From contig NZ_JARIEA010000057.1 of assembly GCF_029267015.1 (NCBI RefSeq), positions 1-40,659 of the forward strand: a stretch of 40,659 bases of DNA, written 5' to 3'. The position numbers and the translations under genes were made by a program. The notes beneath the pieces are model-generated. The model was not told the origin of the DNA. It saw only the letters and a program-made list of their open reading frames with translations, and searched no databases. This document shows positions 23,715 through 32,090 of this stretch, piece after piece (positions within the stretch are counted from its first letter, which is position 1; the number at the start of each line of letters is the position of its first letter). This DNA is from Sporosarcina ureae. Its GTDB lineage: Bacteria; Bacillota; Bacilli; Bacillales_A; Planococcaceae.

Positions 23715-24968
23715 TTAGTTCACAAACGAAGTGAAGCCATCTGAAGAATTGAATTTCACTTTGAAGCGTCCATTATCTGAATCCAGATTGAATGTATACT
23801 GATCAAATGTGTACTTGGCATCTGTTACGGGATCCAATTCAATTTGCTGAGTGGTTGTAACGTATTTAGCCACTATATTTTTATGTCCATAGGATGTAAA
23901 CTCGGCTTCCAACACTTTTTTAGCTTCATTGATCGTCAGCTGGAAGTTCTTCGTCCCGACCTTCGTATACTTCAACGAATTCATCTTCCACTTATTATCT
24001 TGTTTTTTAAATTGATAGGCTACGAATCCGCCGACCGTATAGCCATTTTGGAATTCCACTGTGTTTACATTCAATGTAGTGGAATCGGGTTGTGTAAAAT
24101 CGAAACGTACCAATGGCTCATTATTAATATATGGCAAAACGTTCATATAGCAGTCCTGGCATTTAGGGTCATAGTAACCTTTTAGATCCCCATCTACAAA
24201 CGCTTTTGTCGCATTCATACGTAGAGTAGACTCTATATCCGAATATCTCCACTGATTCATCCGCGCATCCCGCATCGTCTTCTCTAGTTCAAACGTTCTG
24301 CGATTGACGAGATCCCACGCTTTACCTTTTGTTACTTTATCCGTAGCTGGACGCGCTTCCTTCACTTTGATAGCTGCGTATAAAAACTGTGCGTAGTGCG
24401 CGCGTGTAACGGATTCGTTCGGCCTGAATTCACCGTCTGGATAACCACCCGCAACTCCACTAGCTTTTAGCGCATTGGCATGTGTGTAACCCCAGTGCTC
24501 AATATACACATCATAAAATGAATTTTGTTTCGTCATGTATAGATCAAATGCGATATCGAGTACTTTCGCCATTTGAATCCGTGTAATCGGTGCTTCGGGA
24601 TTGAAATAGCCATCTGTTCCACCACTGAAAATGCCTGCCGCTGTCATTTTCATGATCGAGCTATAATATGGATGATTCTTCGGTACATCATAATACGTCA
24701 CGCCTGTTGTGGCTTGTGGTAATTTCAATGCTTGGTCCAGTAACTTCGCCACGTGTTTACGGGATATTTGTTCCTTCGGTCTGAATGTGCCGTCCGTATA
24801 GCCCCCTATAAAGCCTTTATCCTGTAAATAATGGATCGCTTCATAGTTCGGGTGATTCTTCGACACATCCTTGAATTCCTTTGTTGCTGCTTGCGCGGAA
24901 CCAAGTGATACAAATGAAAGCATAACGATCAATACAGTCCAAACGAAAATCCGACTAGTCTTCTTCAT
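23715..24968 (-). CDS. SLH-domain surface protein, paralog A
   Basis: This is a 417-aa exported protein. The signal peptide (TSRIFVWTVLIVMLSFVSLG) ends at SAQA. Three S-layer-homology domains follow: KEFKDVSKNHPNYEAIHYLQ with GGYTDGTFRPKEQISRKHVA; YYDVPKNHPYY with GTDGYFNPEAPITRIQMAKV; and HWGYTHANALKASG with GGYPDGEFRPNESVTRAHYA. They anchor the protein to pyruvylated cell-wall polysaccharide. The C-terminal ~210 residues form an unrecognised domain with a CQDC pair, VRFDFTQPDSTTLNVNTVEF and a final DQYTFNLDSDNGRFKVKF. Two paralogs share it (29055-30296 and 30491-31726). The start at 24968 has GGAGG upstream. Confidence 0.9.
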   Translation of the reverse strand: MKKTSRIFVWTVLIVMLSFVSLGSAQAATKEFKDVSKNHPNYEAIHYLQDKGFIGGYTDGTFRPKEQISRKHVAKLLDQALKLPQATTGVTYYDVPKNHPYYSSIMKMTAAGIFSGGTDGYFNPEAPITRIQMAKVLDIAFDLYMTKQNSFYDVYIEHWGYTHANALKASGVAGGYPDGEFRPNESVTRAHYAQFLYAAIKVKEARPATDKVTKGKAWDLVNRRTFELEKTMRDARMNQWRYSDIESTLRMNATKAFVDGDLKGYYDPKCQDCYMNVLPYINNEPLVRFDFTQPDSTTLNVNTVEFQNGYTVGGFVAYQFKKQDNKWKMNSLKYTKVGTKNFQLTINEAKKVLEAEFTSYGHKNIVAKYVTTTQQIELDPVTDAKYTFDQYTFNLDSDNGRFKVKFNSSDGFTSFVN

Positions 24969-25022
24969 AATCTTTCCTCCTCAGTGATTTATTTTGTCGG
25001 CTGTTGGTTACTTGTTATTAAT

Positions 25023-25031
25023 ATTCTACCA
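25023..25031 (-). promoter_or_regulatory. Extended -10 promoter of SLH paralog A
   Basis: On the minus strand TGGTAGAAT, an extended -10 (TGnTAGAAT), lies about 55 nt before the start. The same TTGGTA(N)2AT pattern precedes the two other paralogs at similar distance. Intergenic 24969-25314 otherwise holds only the divergent promoter for the dehydrogenase pair. Confidence 0.4.
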
Positions 25032-25179
25032 AGTTTCAAATGATTCGTATATATTTATTTTCGGAATATTTAAAATAATTAAAGGTTTTCTCGAGAATTG
25101 TCTTATTTTAGATCTTAATGACCAGAAACAAAATACGATTACTATTTTTTGAAAATATGCTTATTTTGGAACTAGTTGA

Positions 25180-25208
25180 TTGACCAAAGTTTGGTAATTT
25201 GATAGCAT
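25180..25208 (+). promoter_or_regulatory. Promoter with internal palindrome for dehydrogenase pair 1
   Basis: TTGACC (25180-25185), a 17-nt spacer and TAGCAT (25203-25208) suggest a sigma-A promoter. A 13-bp inverted repeat ACCAAAGTTTGGT (25183-25195) overlaps the -35 and spacer, placed as a repressor site. AGTTTGGTAATTTGA (25188-25202) recurs inverted at 32237-32251 before the second pair. Confidence 0.5.
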
Positions 25209-25314
25209 TAAATTTTATAGTACTTTCGATTTTTTTCGACTTCATTCGACAGTTGGGAATAGTTCAATTGAAAGTGCCTGAGTAAGTACCTATTAAAAGT
25301 AAGGGGGAAATGAA

Positions 25315-26064
25315 GTGGCAGATTCTAAAAAAGGCGTTTCAAGACGTGACTTTTTGAAGACAAGCGGGATCGCGGCAGGAACACTAGTTGGTGGCGGAAT
25401 AATCGGCGGGTTAGTCGGCTATAACGTCAAAAAGGATGGTCCTGCGACGACGACTGAAGATTCCCACGCAGCAGGTGACACGAATGTGAATCGGGGTTTG
25501 ATGTTTTTCCAAAACCGTCATGATTTTGATGTGTTATCGCAAGCAACAGAGCGTATTTTTCCAGAAGATGATCTTGGACCAGGTGCCATCGGTTTAGGAG
25601 TACCTTTCTTCATTGATAATCAATTAGCGGGTAACTATGGCAGTAACTCCAAAGAATATATGCAAGGACCGTTTTTCCCTGGTGCGCCAACACAGGGCTA
25701 TCAGTCTATACTTACAAGATCAGAAATTTTCTTGCAAGGTGTACACGTTATGGAAAGCGAAGCAAAGAGTCGATTCGATAAGTCGTTTACAGATATCGAA
25801 CCTGAACAGATGGATGAGATTTTGACAGACTTACAAAAAGATGAAATTGAAATGAGAGGCGTAACAGCAGGCTTCTTCTTCAAACTACTTCGCAGCGCGA
25901 CAATCGAAGGCGCGTATTCAGATCCACTATACAACGGTAACGTCAACATGGAAGGATGGAAGATGAAAGGGTTCCCTGGCCATCAGATGTCTTATCTCAA
26001 TGTTATTGAAGAAGAGAAATTCCAGAAGATCGAACCAAAATCACTCAGCAGTATGCAACATTAA
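25315..26064 (+). CDS. Gluconate 2-dehydrogenase subunit 3 family protein, Tat substrate (copy 1)
   Basis: This is a 249-aa protein with a twin-arginine signal SRRDFLKTSGIAAGTLVGGG at residues 9-28, a near-perfect SRRxFLK motif. The mature part belongs to the gluconate 2-dehydrogenase subunit 3 family: FDVLSQATERIFPEDDLGPG, VPFFIDNQLAGNYG, YMQGPF and EGAYSDPLYNGN. The subunit pairs with a GMC flavoprotein and brings it to the outer face of the membrane. The start is GTG at 25315, with GGGGG 7 nt upstream; an ATG 3 nt earlier is out of frame. The flavoprotein gene follows 18 nt later. No cytochrome c subunit gene accompanies the pair. Confidence 0.9.
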   Translation: MADSKKGVSRRDFLKTSGIAAGTLVGGGIIGGLVGYNVKKDGPATTTEDSHAAGDTNVNRGLMFFQNRHDFDVLSQATERIFPEDDLGPGAIGLGVPFFIDNQLAGNYGSNSKEYMQGPFFPGAPTQGYQSILTRSEIFLQGVHVMESEAKSRFDKSFTDIEPEQMDEILTDLQKDEIEMRGVTAGFFFKLLRSATIEGAYSDPLYNGNVNMEGWKMKGFPGHQMSYLNVIEEEKFQKIEPKSLSSMQH

Positions 26065-26082
26065 GAACAAGGGGGCTAGATT

Positions 26083-27795
26083 GTGGCTAAAACACTCGAT
26101 AAAGTAGATGTAGTAACGGTAGGCGTTGGTTGGACAGGCGGCATCATTGCAGCCGAATGCGCAAAAGCTGGCATGAAAGTACGTGGTTTGGAGCGCGGCA
26201 AGGAGCGTAGCACGGCAGACTTCGCCATGATTCATGATGAATACCGCTATGCACAGCGCTATGAATTAATGCAAGATTTATCAAAAGAAACCGTGACATT
26301 CCGCAATCATCGTAAAATGCGTGCATTGCCTATGCGCCAAATGGGTTCTTTCCTATTGGGTGAAGGGTTAGGCGGATCCGGTACACACTGGAACGGCATG
26401 ACGTATCGTTTTCTTCCTTATGATTTTGAAATTAAGTCAGAAACCGAAAAAAAGTATGGTAAGAACAAGTTGTCATCTGATTACCTTCTCCAAGACTGGG
26501 GCGTCACGTATGACGAAATGGAACCGTACTTCGATACATTTGAAAAAACACTCGGTCTTTCAGGAGAAGATACCAATCCATTCTGGGGCAAGCGTTCATC
26601 CGATTTCCCTACTCCTCCACTAAAGAAAACACCGATACTGAAGAAATTTGAAACCGCAACTAAAGATCTAGGGTTCCATCCGTATATGGTACCTTCCGCA
26701 AACCTTTCAGAAGCATATGAAAATCCAGATGGTTCCAAGCTGAATGCTTGTCAGTACTGTGGTTTCTGTGAAAGATTTGGTTGTGAATACGGCGCGAAAG
26801 CTTCTCCGGAAGTGACAGTCGTTCCAGCAGCAATGAAAACAGGGAATTACGATGTAACATTCAATGCGAACGTCGTAGAAGTATTGAAACAAGGCGATAA
26901 AACTACAGGCGTCCGCTACATCGATACGATTACAGGAGAAGAGTTTATTCAACCTGCTGATGTCGTCGTCTTGACAAGCTATATGTTAAACAACGCAAAA
27001 TTGTTGATGGTTTCGGATATCGGCGAGCAGTATGATCCCGATACTGGCAAAGGTACGCTCGGTAAAAACTATTGCTACCAACTCGGACCTGGTTCTATCG
27101 GATTCTTCGATGAACAGATGAATACGTTCATGGGTGCAGGTGCGCTCGGCATGACGATTGATGATTTTAATGGGGATAGTTTCGACCACGCGAATCTTGA
27201 TTTCATCCATGGTTCAAGTATTTCAATTGTTCAAGGCGGTAACCGACCAATCGGCTCGAATCCAATTTCTGAAGATATACCTCTATGGGGTGCAGAATTC
27301 AAAAAAGCATCCATTGAGAACTACACACGTACACTAAGCGTATTCGGACAAGGTGCTTCGATGCCGCATAAAGAAAATTTCCTGTCTTTAGACTCAACAT
27401 ATAAAGACAAATATGGTGTACCATTGATGCAGTTGACGTATAACTTTACGGAACAAGACCGAAACTTGCATAAGTTCATTACGCAGAAGACAGTCGATAT
27501 TATGGAAAACATGGGTGCGAAGAAAACATTAGGTGGCGGTCCACTCGGTGATTATGATATCGTACCGTACCAGTCCACGCATAACACGGGTGGTACGACT
27601 ATGGGTAATGATCCAAACACGAGTGTTGTGAACACATATATGCAACATTGGGACATGGAAAACTTATTTGTTGTGAGTGCGGGCAATTTCGCTCATAATA
27701 GTGGGTACAACCCTACTGCAACAGTCGGTGCACTTGCCTACCGTACTGCGGAAGGCATTCAGAAATACCGTAAACAAGGCGGATCACTCGTATAA
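26083..27795 (+). CDS. GMC-family FAD oxidoreductase, gluconate 2-dehydrogenase-like (copy 1)
   Basis: This 570-aa flavoprotein has the FAD-binding motif GVGWTGGIIAAECAKAG at residues ~14-30 and the GMC segment GLGGSGTHWNGMTYR near residue 105. The C-terminal catalytic region THNTGGTTMGNDPNT followed by SAGNFAHNSGYNPT contains the active-site His/Asn. Near residue 220 it has CQYCGFCERFGC, a Cx2Cx2Cx4C motif probably holding an Fe-S cluster. It lacks a signal peptide, so export likely relies on the Tat signal of its partner. It oxidises a sugar, polyol or sugar acid. The start is GTG at 26083 after GGGGG. tatA and tatC follow in the same direction. Confidence 0.9.
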   Translation: MAKTLDKVDVVTVGVGWTGGIIAAECAKAGMKVRGLERGKERSTADFAMIHDEYRYAQRYELMQDLSKETVTFRNHRKMRALPMRQMGSFLLGEGLGGSGTHWNGMTYRFLPYDFEIKSETEKKYGKNKLSSDYLLQDWGVTYDEMEPYFDTFEKTLGLSGEDTNPFWGKRSSDFPTPPLKKTPILKKFETATKDLGFHPYMVPSANLSEAYENPDGSKLNACQYCGFCERFGCEYGAKASPEVTVVPAAMKTGNYDVTFNANVVEVLKQGDKTTGVRYIDTITGEEFIQPADVVVLTSYMLNNAKLLMVSDIGEQYDPDTGKGTLGKNYCYQLGPGSIGFFDEQMNTFMGAGALGMTIDDFNGDSFDHANLDFIHGSSISIVQGGNRPIGSNPISEDIPLWGAEFKKASIENYTRTLSVFGQGASMPHKENFLSLDSTYKDKYGVPLMQLTYNFTEQDRNLHKFITQKTVDIMENMGAKKTLGGGPLGDYDIVPYQSTHNTGGTTMGNDPNTSVVNTYMQHWDMENLFVVSAGNFAHNSGYNPTATVGALAYRTAEGIQKYRKQGGSLV

Positions 27796-27821
27796 ATTAA
27801 CTAGGAAAGGATGGGATATTT

Positions 27822-28046
27822 ATGAATTTAGCAGCGATCGGTGTACCTGGGCTTATTATCATCCTAGTTATCATCTTGATTCTCTTCGGACCTCGTAAGT
27901 TGCCTGAAGTCGGCTCAGCAGTCGGCAAAACGTTGGCAGAGTTCAAAAAAGCAACAAAAGATATTATGGGTGATGATGAAGAGAAAGACAAAACAACTGT
28001 TACCCCTGCCAAGACTATTGAACACGACAAAAAAGATATTAATTAA
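27822..28046 (+). CDS. tatA: Sec-independent protein translocase subunit TatA
   Basis: This 74-aa protein shows the TatA/E layout: a short N-terminal membrane helix [20 protein letters not shown] with the FGPRKLPE hinge, an amphipathic helix [20 protein letters not shown] and an acidic/charged tail. It oligomerises to form the pore for folded Tat substrates. It begins 26 nt after the GMC gene, with a GGAAAGGATGGG ribosome binding region, and is followed by tatC, so it is probably co-expressed with the Tat-dependent dehydrogenase. Confidence 0.95.
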   Translation: MNLAAIGVPGLIIILVIILILFGPRKLPEVGSAVGKTLAEFKKATKDIMGDDEEKDKTTVTPAKTIEHDKKDIN

Positions 28047-28058
28047 GTAGGTGACAAG

Positions 28059-28967
28059 ATGGATCCGTATAGTGATCACAACCGTAAAATCCTTAGCCCG
28101 TTAGACAAAAAAGCAAAAGATGAAGAAGCTGCGCTACCCGATCACTCTGCGGAGACTTCTTCCACTACACAATCTGTACCAGAAGAACTAAAACCAGAAC
28201 CAAAACCGGAAGAGCCTAGAATGCCACCTCCAGAAGAACCCAAAAAAGAAAAGGAAGATGTAGACCCAGCGCTCATCGACCACCTCACGGATCTTCGGAA
28301 ACAGCTGATCAAAAGTGTCGTTGTATTCCTAGTTTTCTTCATTGCAGTTTTCAGTACAATCAATCTATGGTTCCCGTACGTTACGCGTGGTTATACACTG
28401 ATCGTCTTGAGTCCGCTTGAAGTCATTTCGTTCTATACGACGATTTCTGCAGCCATGGCATTCGGTCTATCGGTCCCGTTCGTCTGTCATTTCCTTTGGC
28501 AGTTCGTCAAGCCAGGTCTCACGCAGAAAGAGGGTCGCTTCTTAAGCCTCTACTCTCCTGCAATCCTGCTCTTGTTCGTCGGCGGTCTGGCATTTGGTTA
28601 TTATGTAGTCAATCCACTGAGCTATAACTTTTTAGTAAAGCTCGGTAAAATGAACTTCGATGTGATGATTACGGCAAAGGAATATGCACGTTTTCTATTG
28701 ATGACGACGATGCCGATCGGTTTATTGTTCGAACTACCGATCGTCGCGCTCTTCTTGTCCGCAATCGGAGTTTTGACGTCAGCCACGATGAAAAAAGTGA
28801 GAAAGTGGTCGTATGTAACACTCGGTGTAGTGTCTGCATTGATTACGCCTCCTGACTTCTTAAGTCAATTGATCATTTTGATTCCGATGATTGGCTTGTA
28901 TGAAGCAAGTATTTTCATTGTCACGAAAACGGAAAAACGTCTTGTACCGGATGCCGATGCATCATAA
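28059..28967 (+). CDS. tatC: Tat translocase TatC with long N-terminal extension
   Basis: This 302-aa protein is the twin-arginine signal receptor. The TatC core starts at DPALIDHLTDLRKQLIKSVV near residue 70 and continues with six membrane helices; PFVCHFLWQFVKPGLTQKE contains the conserved family segment and SALITPPDFLSQLIILIPMI the penultimate helices. In front lies an unusual cytoplasmic extension of about 70 residues, acidic and proline-rich (PEELKPEPKPEEPRMPPPEE). Standard TatC proteins of Bacillus are about 240-255 aa without it. The start at 28059 has AGGTG 5 nt upstream. The extension may contact a specific cargo or chaperone; that is inference. Confidence 0.93.
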   Translation: MDPYSDHNRKILSPLDKKAKDEEAALPDHSAETSSTTQSVPEELKPEPKPEEPRMPPPEEPKKEKEDVDPALIDHLTDLRKQLIKSVVVFLVFFIAVFSTINLWFPYVTRGYTLIVLSPLEVISFYTTISAAMAFGLSVPFVCHFLWQFVKPGLTQKEGRFLSLYSPAILLLFVGGLAFGYYVVNPLSYNFLVKLGKMNFDVMITAKEYARFLLMTTMPIGLLFELPIVALFLSAIGVLTSATMKKVRKWSYVTLGVVSALITPPDFLSQLIILIPMIGLYEASIFIVTKTEKRLVPDADAS

Positions 28968-28975
28968 TGAATAGC

Positions 28976-29012
28976 AAAAAGCGTTCCACTTTACAAAGTG
29001 GGACGCTTTTTT
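28976..29012. terminator. Bidirectional terminator after tatC
   Basis: AAAAAGCGTTCCACTTT pairs with AAAGTGGGACGCTTTTTT around a 2-nt loop (one G:U). It ends the dehydrogenase-tat operon and the oncoming SLH gene. Confidence 0.9.
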
Positions 29013-29054
29013 GTGTGTAGAGTAGGAGACTATTTTATAGGTAGTGCAACACGA

Positions 29055-30296
29055 TCAATACATTAGACCACTATCAGAATGGAACGTCACCGTATCACGA
29101 CCTATATTACTGTCCACTGTGAATTTGTATTGATCGAATGAATACGTTTCATGAGTGGAATAGTCTTGATTGGTCATTTTAGTTTTCGATACGAATTTCA
29201 CTTGTACCTGTTGGAAACCGTGACGCTTATACTCGTCTTCAATCGCAAACTTCGCTTCGTCTACTGTCAGTTGAAAATTCTTAGTCCCCGGATACTCAAT
29301 ATCGTAATCAGAAATTCTCCATTGTCCTTTTTCTCGCGTAAATGCGGCATGCACAAATCCACCCGTGTCATCGTTTATAGTTCTGAATTGGATCGTTTCA
29401 ACATGTAGCACATCTGGGTCAGGTTGTGAGAAATCAAAACGCAAACGTACTTCAGAGTGCAACGGATGATTTACATACTGCAAATAATCAAACTCTCCTG
29501 TATACACTTTTGCAATGACGTCATCTACGTACCTTGCTGTTGCGTATTGAAGAAATTCTGGACGGGCTTTAGTGAACGTTTGATTGTTCTCTTTGCTTAG
29601 CACGAAAACACGTTCAATTGATGAGGTTAATCGATTTAATTTGTCCAAGGCACCATCTTTATTCATCTTTGCACCACCCGGTTGAGCAGCACGTGCGATA
29701 ATGGCGCGATTCAGGAACTCCGCATAATGCGCGCGCGTCACTTTGTCATTCGGCTTAAACTGTCCGTTATCCCCTTTCGTTACCCCTTGTGAAAATAATG
29801 CATTCGCATGGACATATCCCCAGTGGGTAACAAGAAGATCATAAAAACCCGCATGCTCTGTCATATTGAATTCAAATGCCAAATCCAGCATTTTGGCCAT
29901 TTGGATACGTGTAACAGAAGCTTCAGGATTGAACTTCCCATTGGAACCACCTACAATTCCTTGATCGTACAACTTCATGATGGGGGTATAATACGCATGA
30001 TTCTTCGGTACATCTGTAAAAACAGCTTGCGTAGTAGAAGGCCGTGGCAACTTCAGCGCTTTATCCAACAACACCGCCACATGCTTACGACTCACCGGCT
30101 CATTCGGACGAAAATTCCCGTCAGGATAGCCATTAATGAACCCCGCTTTTTGCATTTCTTGGATTGCTGCATAGTTCGGATGCTTTTTCGATACATCTTT
30201 GAACTCTTTTGCAGACGCTTCATTGATTCCGGCATGAACAAATGACAAAGCAAGCAACAGTAACGTCCATAAACCAATCTTGAACATCTTCTTCAT
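29055..30296 (-). CDS. SLH-domain surface protein, paralog B
   Basis: This is a 413-aa exported protein with a signal peptide (KIGLWTLLLLALSFVHAG) and three SLH domains: KEFKDVSKKHPNYAAIQEMQ / NGYPDGNFRPNEPVSRKHVA; DVPKNHAYYTPIMKLYDQGI / GKFNPEASVTRIQMAKMLDL; and HWGYVHANALFSQGVTKGDN / GQFKPNDKVTRAHYAEF. The C-terminal domain is that of paralogs A and C (LRFDFSQPDPDVLHVETIQF, TKNFQLTVDEAKFAIEDEY, DQYKFTVDSNIGRDTVTF) but the CxxC pair found in A and C is missing. It is next to paralog C in the same direction, an evident tandem duplication. The start at 30296 follows AAGGGAG. Confidence 0.9.
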   Translation of the reverse strand: MKKMFKIGLWTLLLLALSFVHAGINEASAKEFKDVSKKHPNYAAIQEMQKAGFINGYPDGNFRPNEPVSRKHVAVLLDKALKLPRPSTTQAVFTDVPKNHAYYTPIMKLYDQGIVGGSNGKFNPEASVTRIQMAKMLDLAFEFNMTEHAGFYDLLVTHWGYVHANALFSQGVTKGDNGQFKPNDKVTRAHYAEFLNRAIIARAAQPGGAKMNKDGALDKLNRLTSSIERVFVLSKENNQTFTKARPEFLQYATARYVDDVIAKVYTGEFDYLQYVNHPLHSEVRLRFDFSQPDPDVLHVETIQFRTINDDTGGFVHAAFTREKGQWRISDYDIEYPGTKNFQLTVDEAKFAIEDEYKRHGFQQVQVKFVSKTKMTNQDYSTHETYSFDQYKFTVDSNIGRDTVTFHSDSGLMY

Positions 30297-30342
30297 GCTT
30301 TCACTCCCTTTATATTTTATTCATCGACAGTCTCCTACTACC

Positions 30343-30351
30343 ATACTACCA
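30343..30351 (-). promoter_or_regulatory. Extended -10 promoter of SLH paralog B
   Basis: On the minus strand TGGTAGTAT (TGnTAGTAT) lies 47 nt before the start, in the context ACTTGGTA shared with paralog A. Confidence 0.4.
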
Positions 30352-30424
30352 AGTAACTAACTAGTTTGATATACATTATTAGAATAATCTGTTATTTATC
30401 TACCGAAACTATTTTGCAGAGAAA

Positions 30425-30464
30425 AAAACTCCTACAATCCACTTTATTGTGGTGTAGGAGTTTT
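30425..30464. terminator. Terminator after SLH paralog C
   Basis: AAAACTCCTACA (30425-30436) pairs perfectly with TGTAGGAGTTTT (30453-30464), with an inner CCAC/GTGG stem. On the minus strand it follows the stop of paralog C and is trailed by TTTTTTT. Confidence 0.85.
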
Positions 30465-30490
30465 CCTCTTATTCTATCCATAGATTTGGA

Positions 30491-31726
30491 TCAGTACGTA
30501 AAGCCGTCGTCTGAATTCACAACAACCGTTTCCCGACCATCTTCCGTTTCTACAGTGAATTTATATTCAGTAAATGGATACTTTTCTTTCGTTGCATAAT
30601 CTTCACCTGTCTTTTTCGCTTGTGAAACATACGTCACCTTCACCTTTGAAGAGTAGCGATAATTCATTTCCACTACACGCTTAGCTTCTTCTTTCGTCAG
30701 TTCAAAATTCTTTTTTCCAACGTCCTCACCTGAATAATCGTCCATTTTCCATACACCTGATTCGTTCTTGAAGACATAATGAACATAACTAGCAGACGAT
30801 AACATATTACGTAATGAAATCGTGTGCACTTGAAGTGTCTTGGCATCTGGTTGCGTATATTCGAAACGCAGTGAAGGTTCGATCGTTAAATCTGGGAATA
30901 AAAATGAATCACATTGTGTACATACATCCGGGTAATCGGCTTTTAACAACCCATCGACAAATGCTTTTGTAGCATAAGGCAACTGCTTTGAACGAAGCTG
31001 ACTGTATGTTTGCTTATCCAATTTTCCTTGAACGCGAATTCCTTCAATCACAACAGGAAGGCGCATAGTCAAATCAACCGCTTTTTCTTTACTAACCATA
31101 CTACTAGAAGGTGTTTTCCCCACTTTCATAGCACGATATAAAAACTCTGCATAATGCGCACGTGTAACGGATTGATTCGGTAAGAACTTTCCGTTATCGC
31201 CTTTCGTTACGCCATTGGCATACAGCGCACTTGCATGTGCATATCCCCAGTGCAAGAAGTGTAGATCTTCAAATAATGCAGGTTCTTTCATATTAAATTC
31301 AAATGCCAAATCGAGCATCTTCGCCATCTGGATTCGTGTAATCGATGCATTCGGATTAAATTTCTTGTCCAGTCCCCCACTGATGATTCCCTTATTGTAT
31401 AACTTCATGATGGGCGTATAGTACATATGGTTCTTCGGCACATCGGCGAAAACCAATTTATCCGTTGGCGGTTGCGGGAACTTCAACACTTGATCAAGCA
31501 ACGAGGCGACGTGTTTACGACTGACTGGTTCACTCGGGCGGAACGTTCCATCAGGATACCCATTGATATAGCCCGCTTTTTGCATCTCTTGAATGGCCGT
31601 GTAGTTCGGATGCTTCTTCGATACATCTTTGAACTCTTTTGCCGACGCTTCATTGGAATTTGCATAAACTAGCGATAAAGCCAACATGCACGCTGTCCAT
31701 ACTAGAACTCGTAAAGTTTTTTTCAT
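30491..31726 (-). CDS. SLH-domain surface protein, paralog C
   Basis: This 411-aa exported protein has the same layout as paralog B: signal peptide (VLVWTACMLALSLVYANS), three SLH domains (KEFKDVSKKHPNYTAIQEMQ, DVPKNHMYYTPIMKLYNKGI, HWGYAHASALYANGVTKGDN) and the shared C-terminal domain (LRFEYTQPDAKTLQVHTISL, KNFELTKEEAKRVVEMNYRY, TEYKFTVETEDGRETVVV). It keeps a CTQC pair like paralog A. Its first 100 residues differ from paralog B at only scattered positions, and the DNA is also very similar, pointing to a recent duplication. The start at 31726 has AAGGGAG upstream. Confidence 0.9.
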   Translation of the reverse strand: MKKTLRVLVWTACMLALSLVYANSNEASAKEFKDVSKKHPNYTAIQEMQKAGYINGYPDGTFRPSEPVSRKHVASLLDQVLKFPQPPTDKLVFADVPKNHMYYTPIMKLYNKGIISGGLDKKFNPNASITRIQMAKMLDLAFEFNMKEPALFEDLHFLHWGYAHASALYANGVTKGDNGKFLPNQSVTRAHYAEFLYRAMKVGKTPSSSMVSKEKAVDLTMRLPVVIEGIRVQGKLDKQTYSQLRSKQLPYATKAFVDGLLKADYPDVCTQCDSFLFPDLTIEPSLRFEYTQPDAKTLQVHTISLRNMLSSASYVHYVFKNESGVWKMDDYSGEDVGKKNFELTKEEAKRVVEMNYRYSSKVKVTYVSQAKKTGEDYATKEKYPFTEYKFTVETEDGRETVVVNSDDGFTY

Positions 31727-31777
31727 ACTTTTCCACTCCCTTAGTAGTTAGTAGACTAGTAAAAACTAGTTATTTCC

Positions 31778-31786
31778 ATAATACCA
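31778..31786 (-). promoter_or_regulatory. Extended -10 promoter of SLH paralog C
   Basis: On the minus strand TGGTATTAT (TGnTATTAT) lies 52 nt before the start, equivalent to the sites of paralogs A and B. Confidence 0.4.
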
Positions 31787-31845
31787 ATGAACATCCTGTT
31801 ATTGTAGGGTATTTAGAACGCTTTGCAGAGGATCTATAACAGAAA

Positions 31846-31881
31846 AATCCATTTAATCTTAAAATTACGATCAAATGGATT
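31846..31881 (-). terminator. Terminator after the FadR-type remnant
   Basis: AATCCATTT (31846-31854) and AAATGGATT (31873-31881) form a stem; on the minus strand a TTTTTC run follows. It lies just past the stop of the regulator remnant, and so probably belonged to the intact gene. Confidence 0.6.
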
Positions 31882-31885
31882 CCTA

Positions 31886-32090
31886 TCATCCTCTTAAATA
31901 ACTCAACGCCTGAATGGTATTTTGCAAACTCCGCATAATATGTGCGCGCATCGCTGTTTCAGCACCTTCTGCATTTCCGCTAGTTACAAAATTCATAATT
32001 TCTTCGTGCTCATCAACTGGCTTTGTCGCTGGATACTCCCTACACTTGCACATCATATCTTCTCGAACCCCAACTGACATCTCTTCATAA
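31886..32090 (-). pseudogene. FadR-type (GntR/FCD) regulator C-terminal remnant
   Basis: The open frame gives about 67 residues with DEHEEIMNFVTSGNAEGAET and AMRAHIMRSLQNTIQ. This is the C-terminal helix pair of the FCD ligand-binding domain of FadR-type GntR regulators (the EHxxIxxAI ... AExAMRxHI pattern). The DNA-binding domain and most of the FCD domain are absent; a TAG stop precedes the frame at about 32093. An ATG at 32080 has no proper ribosome binding site. A matching terminator still follows. I interpret it as the decayed regulator of the adjacent dehydrogenase pair or of a lost operon. Confidence 0.65.

Noticed and set aside
25701..25949. ORFs antisense to the dehydrogenase and SLH genes
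   Set aside because: Several 60-145-aa frames on the opposite strands follow codon bias of the real genes and have no start signals.
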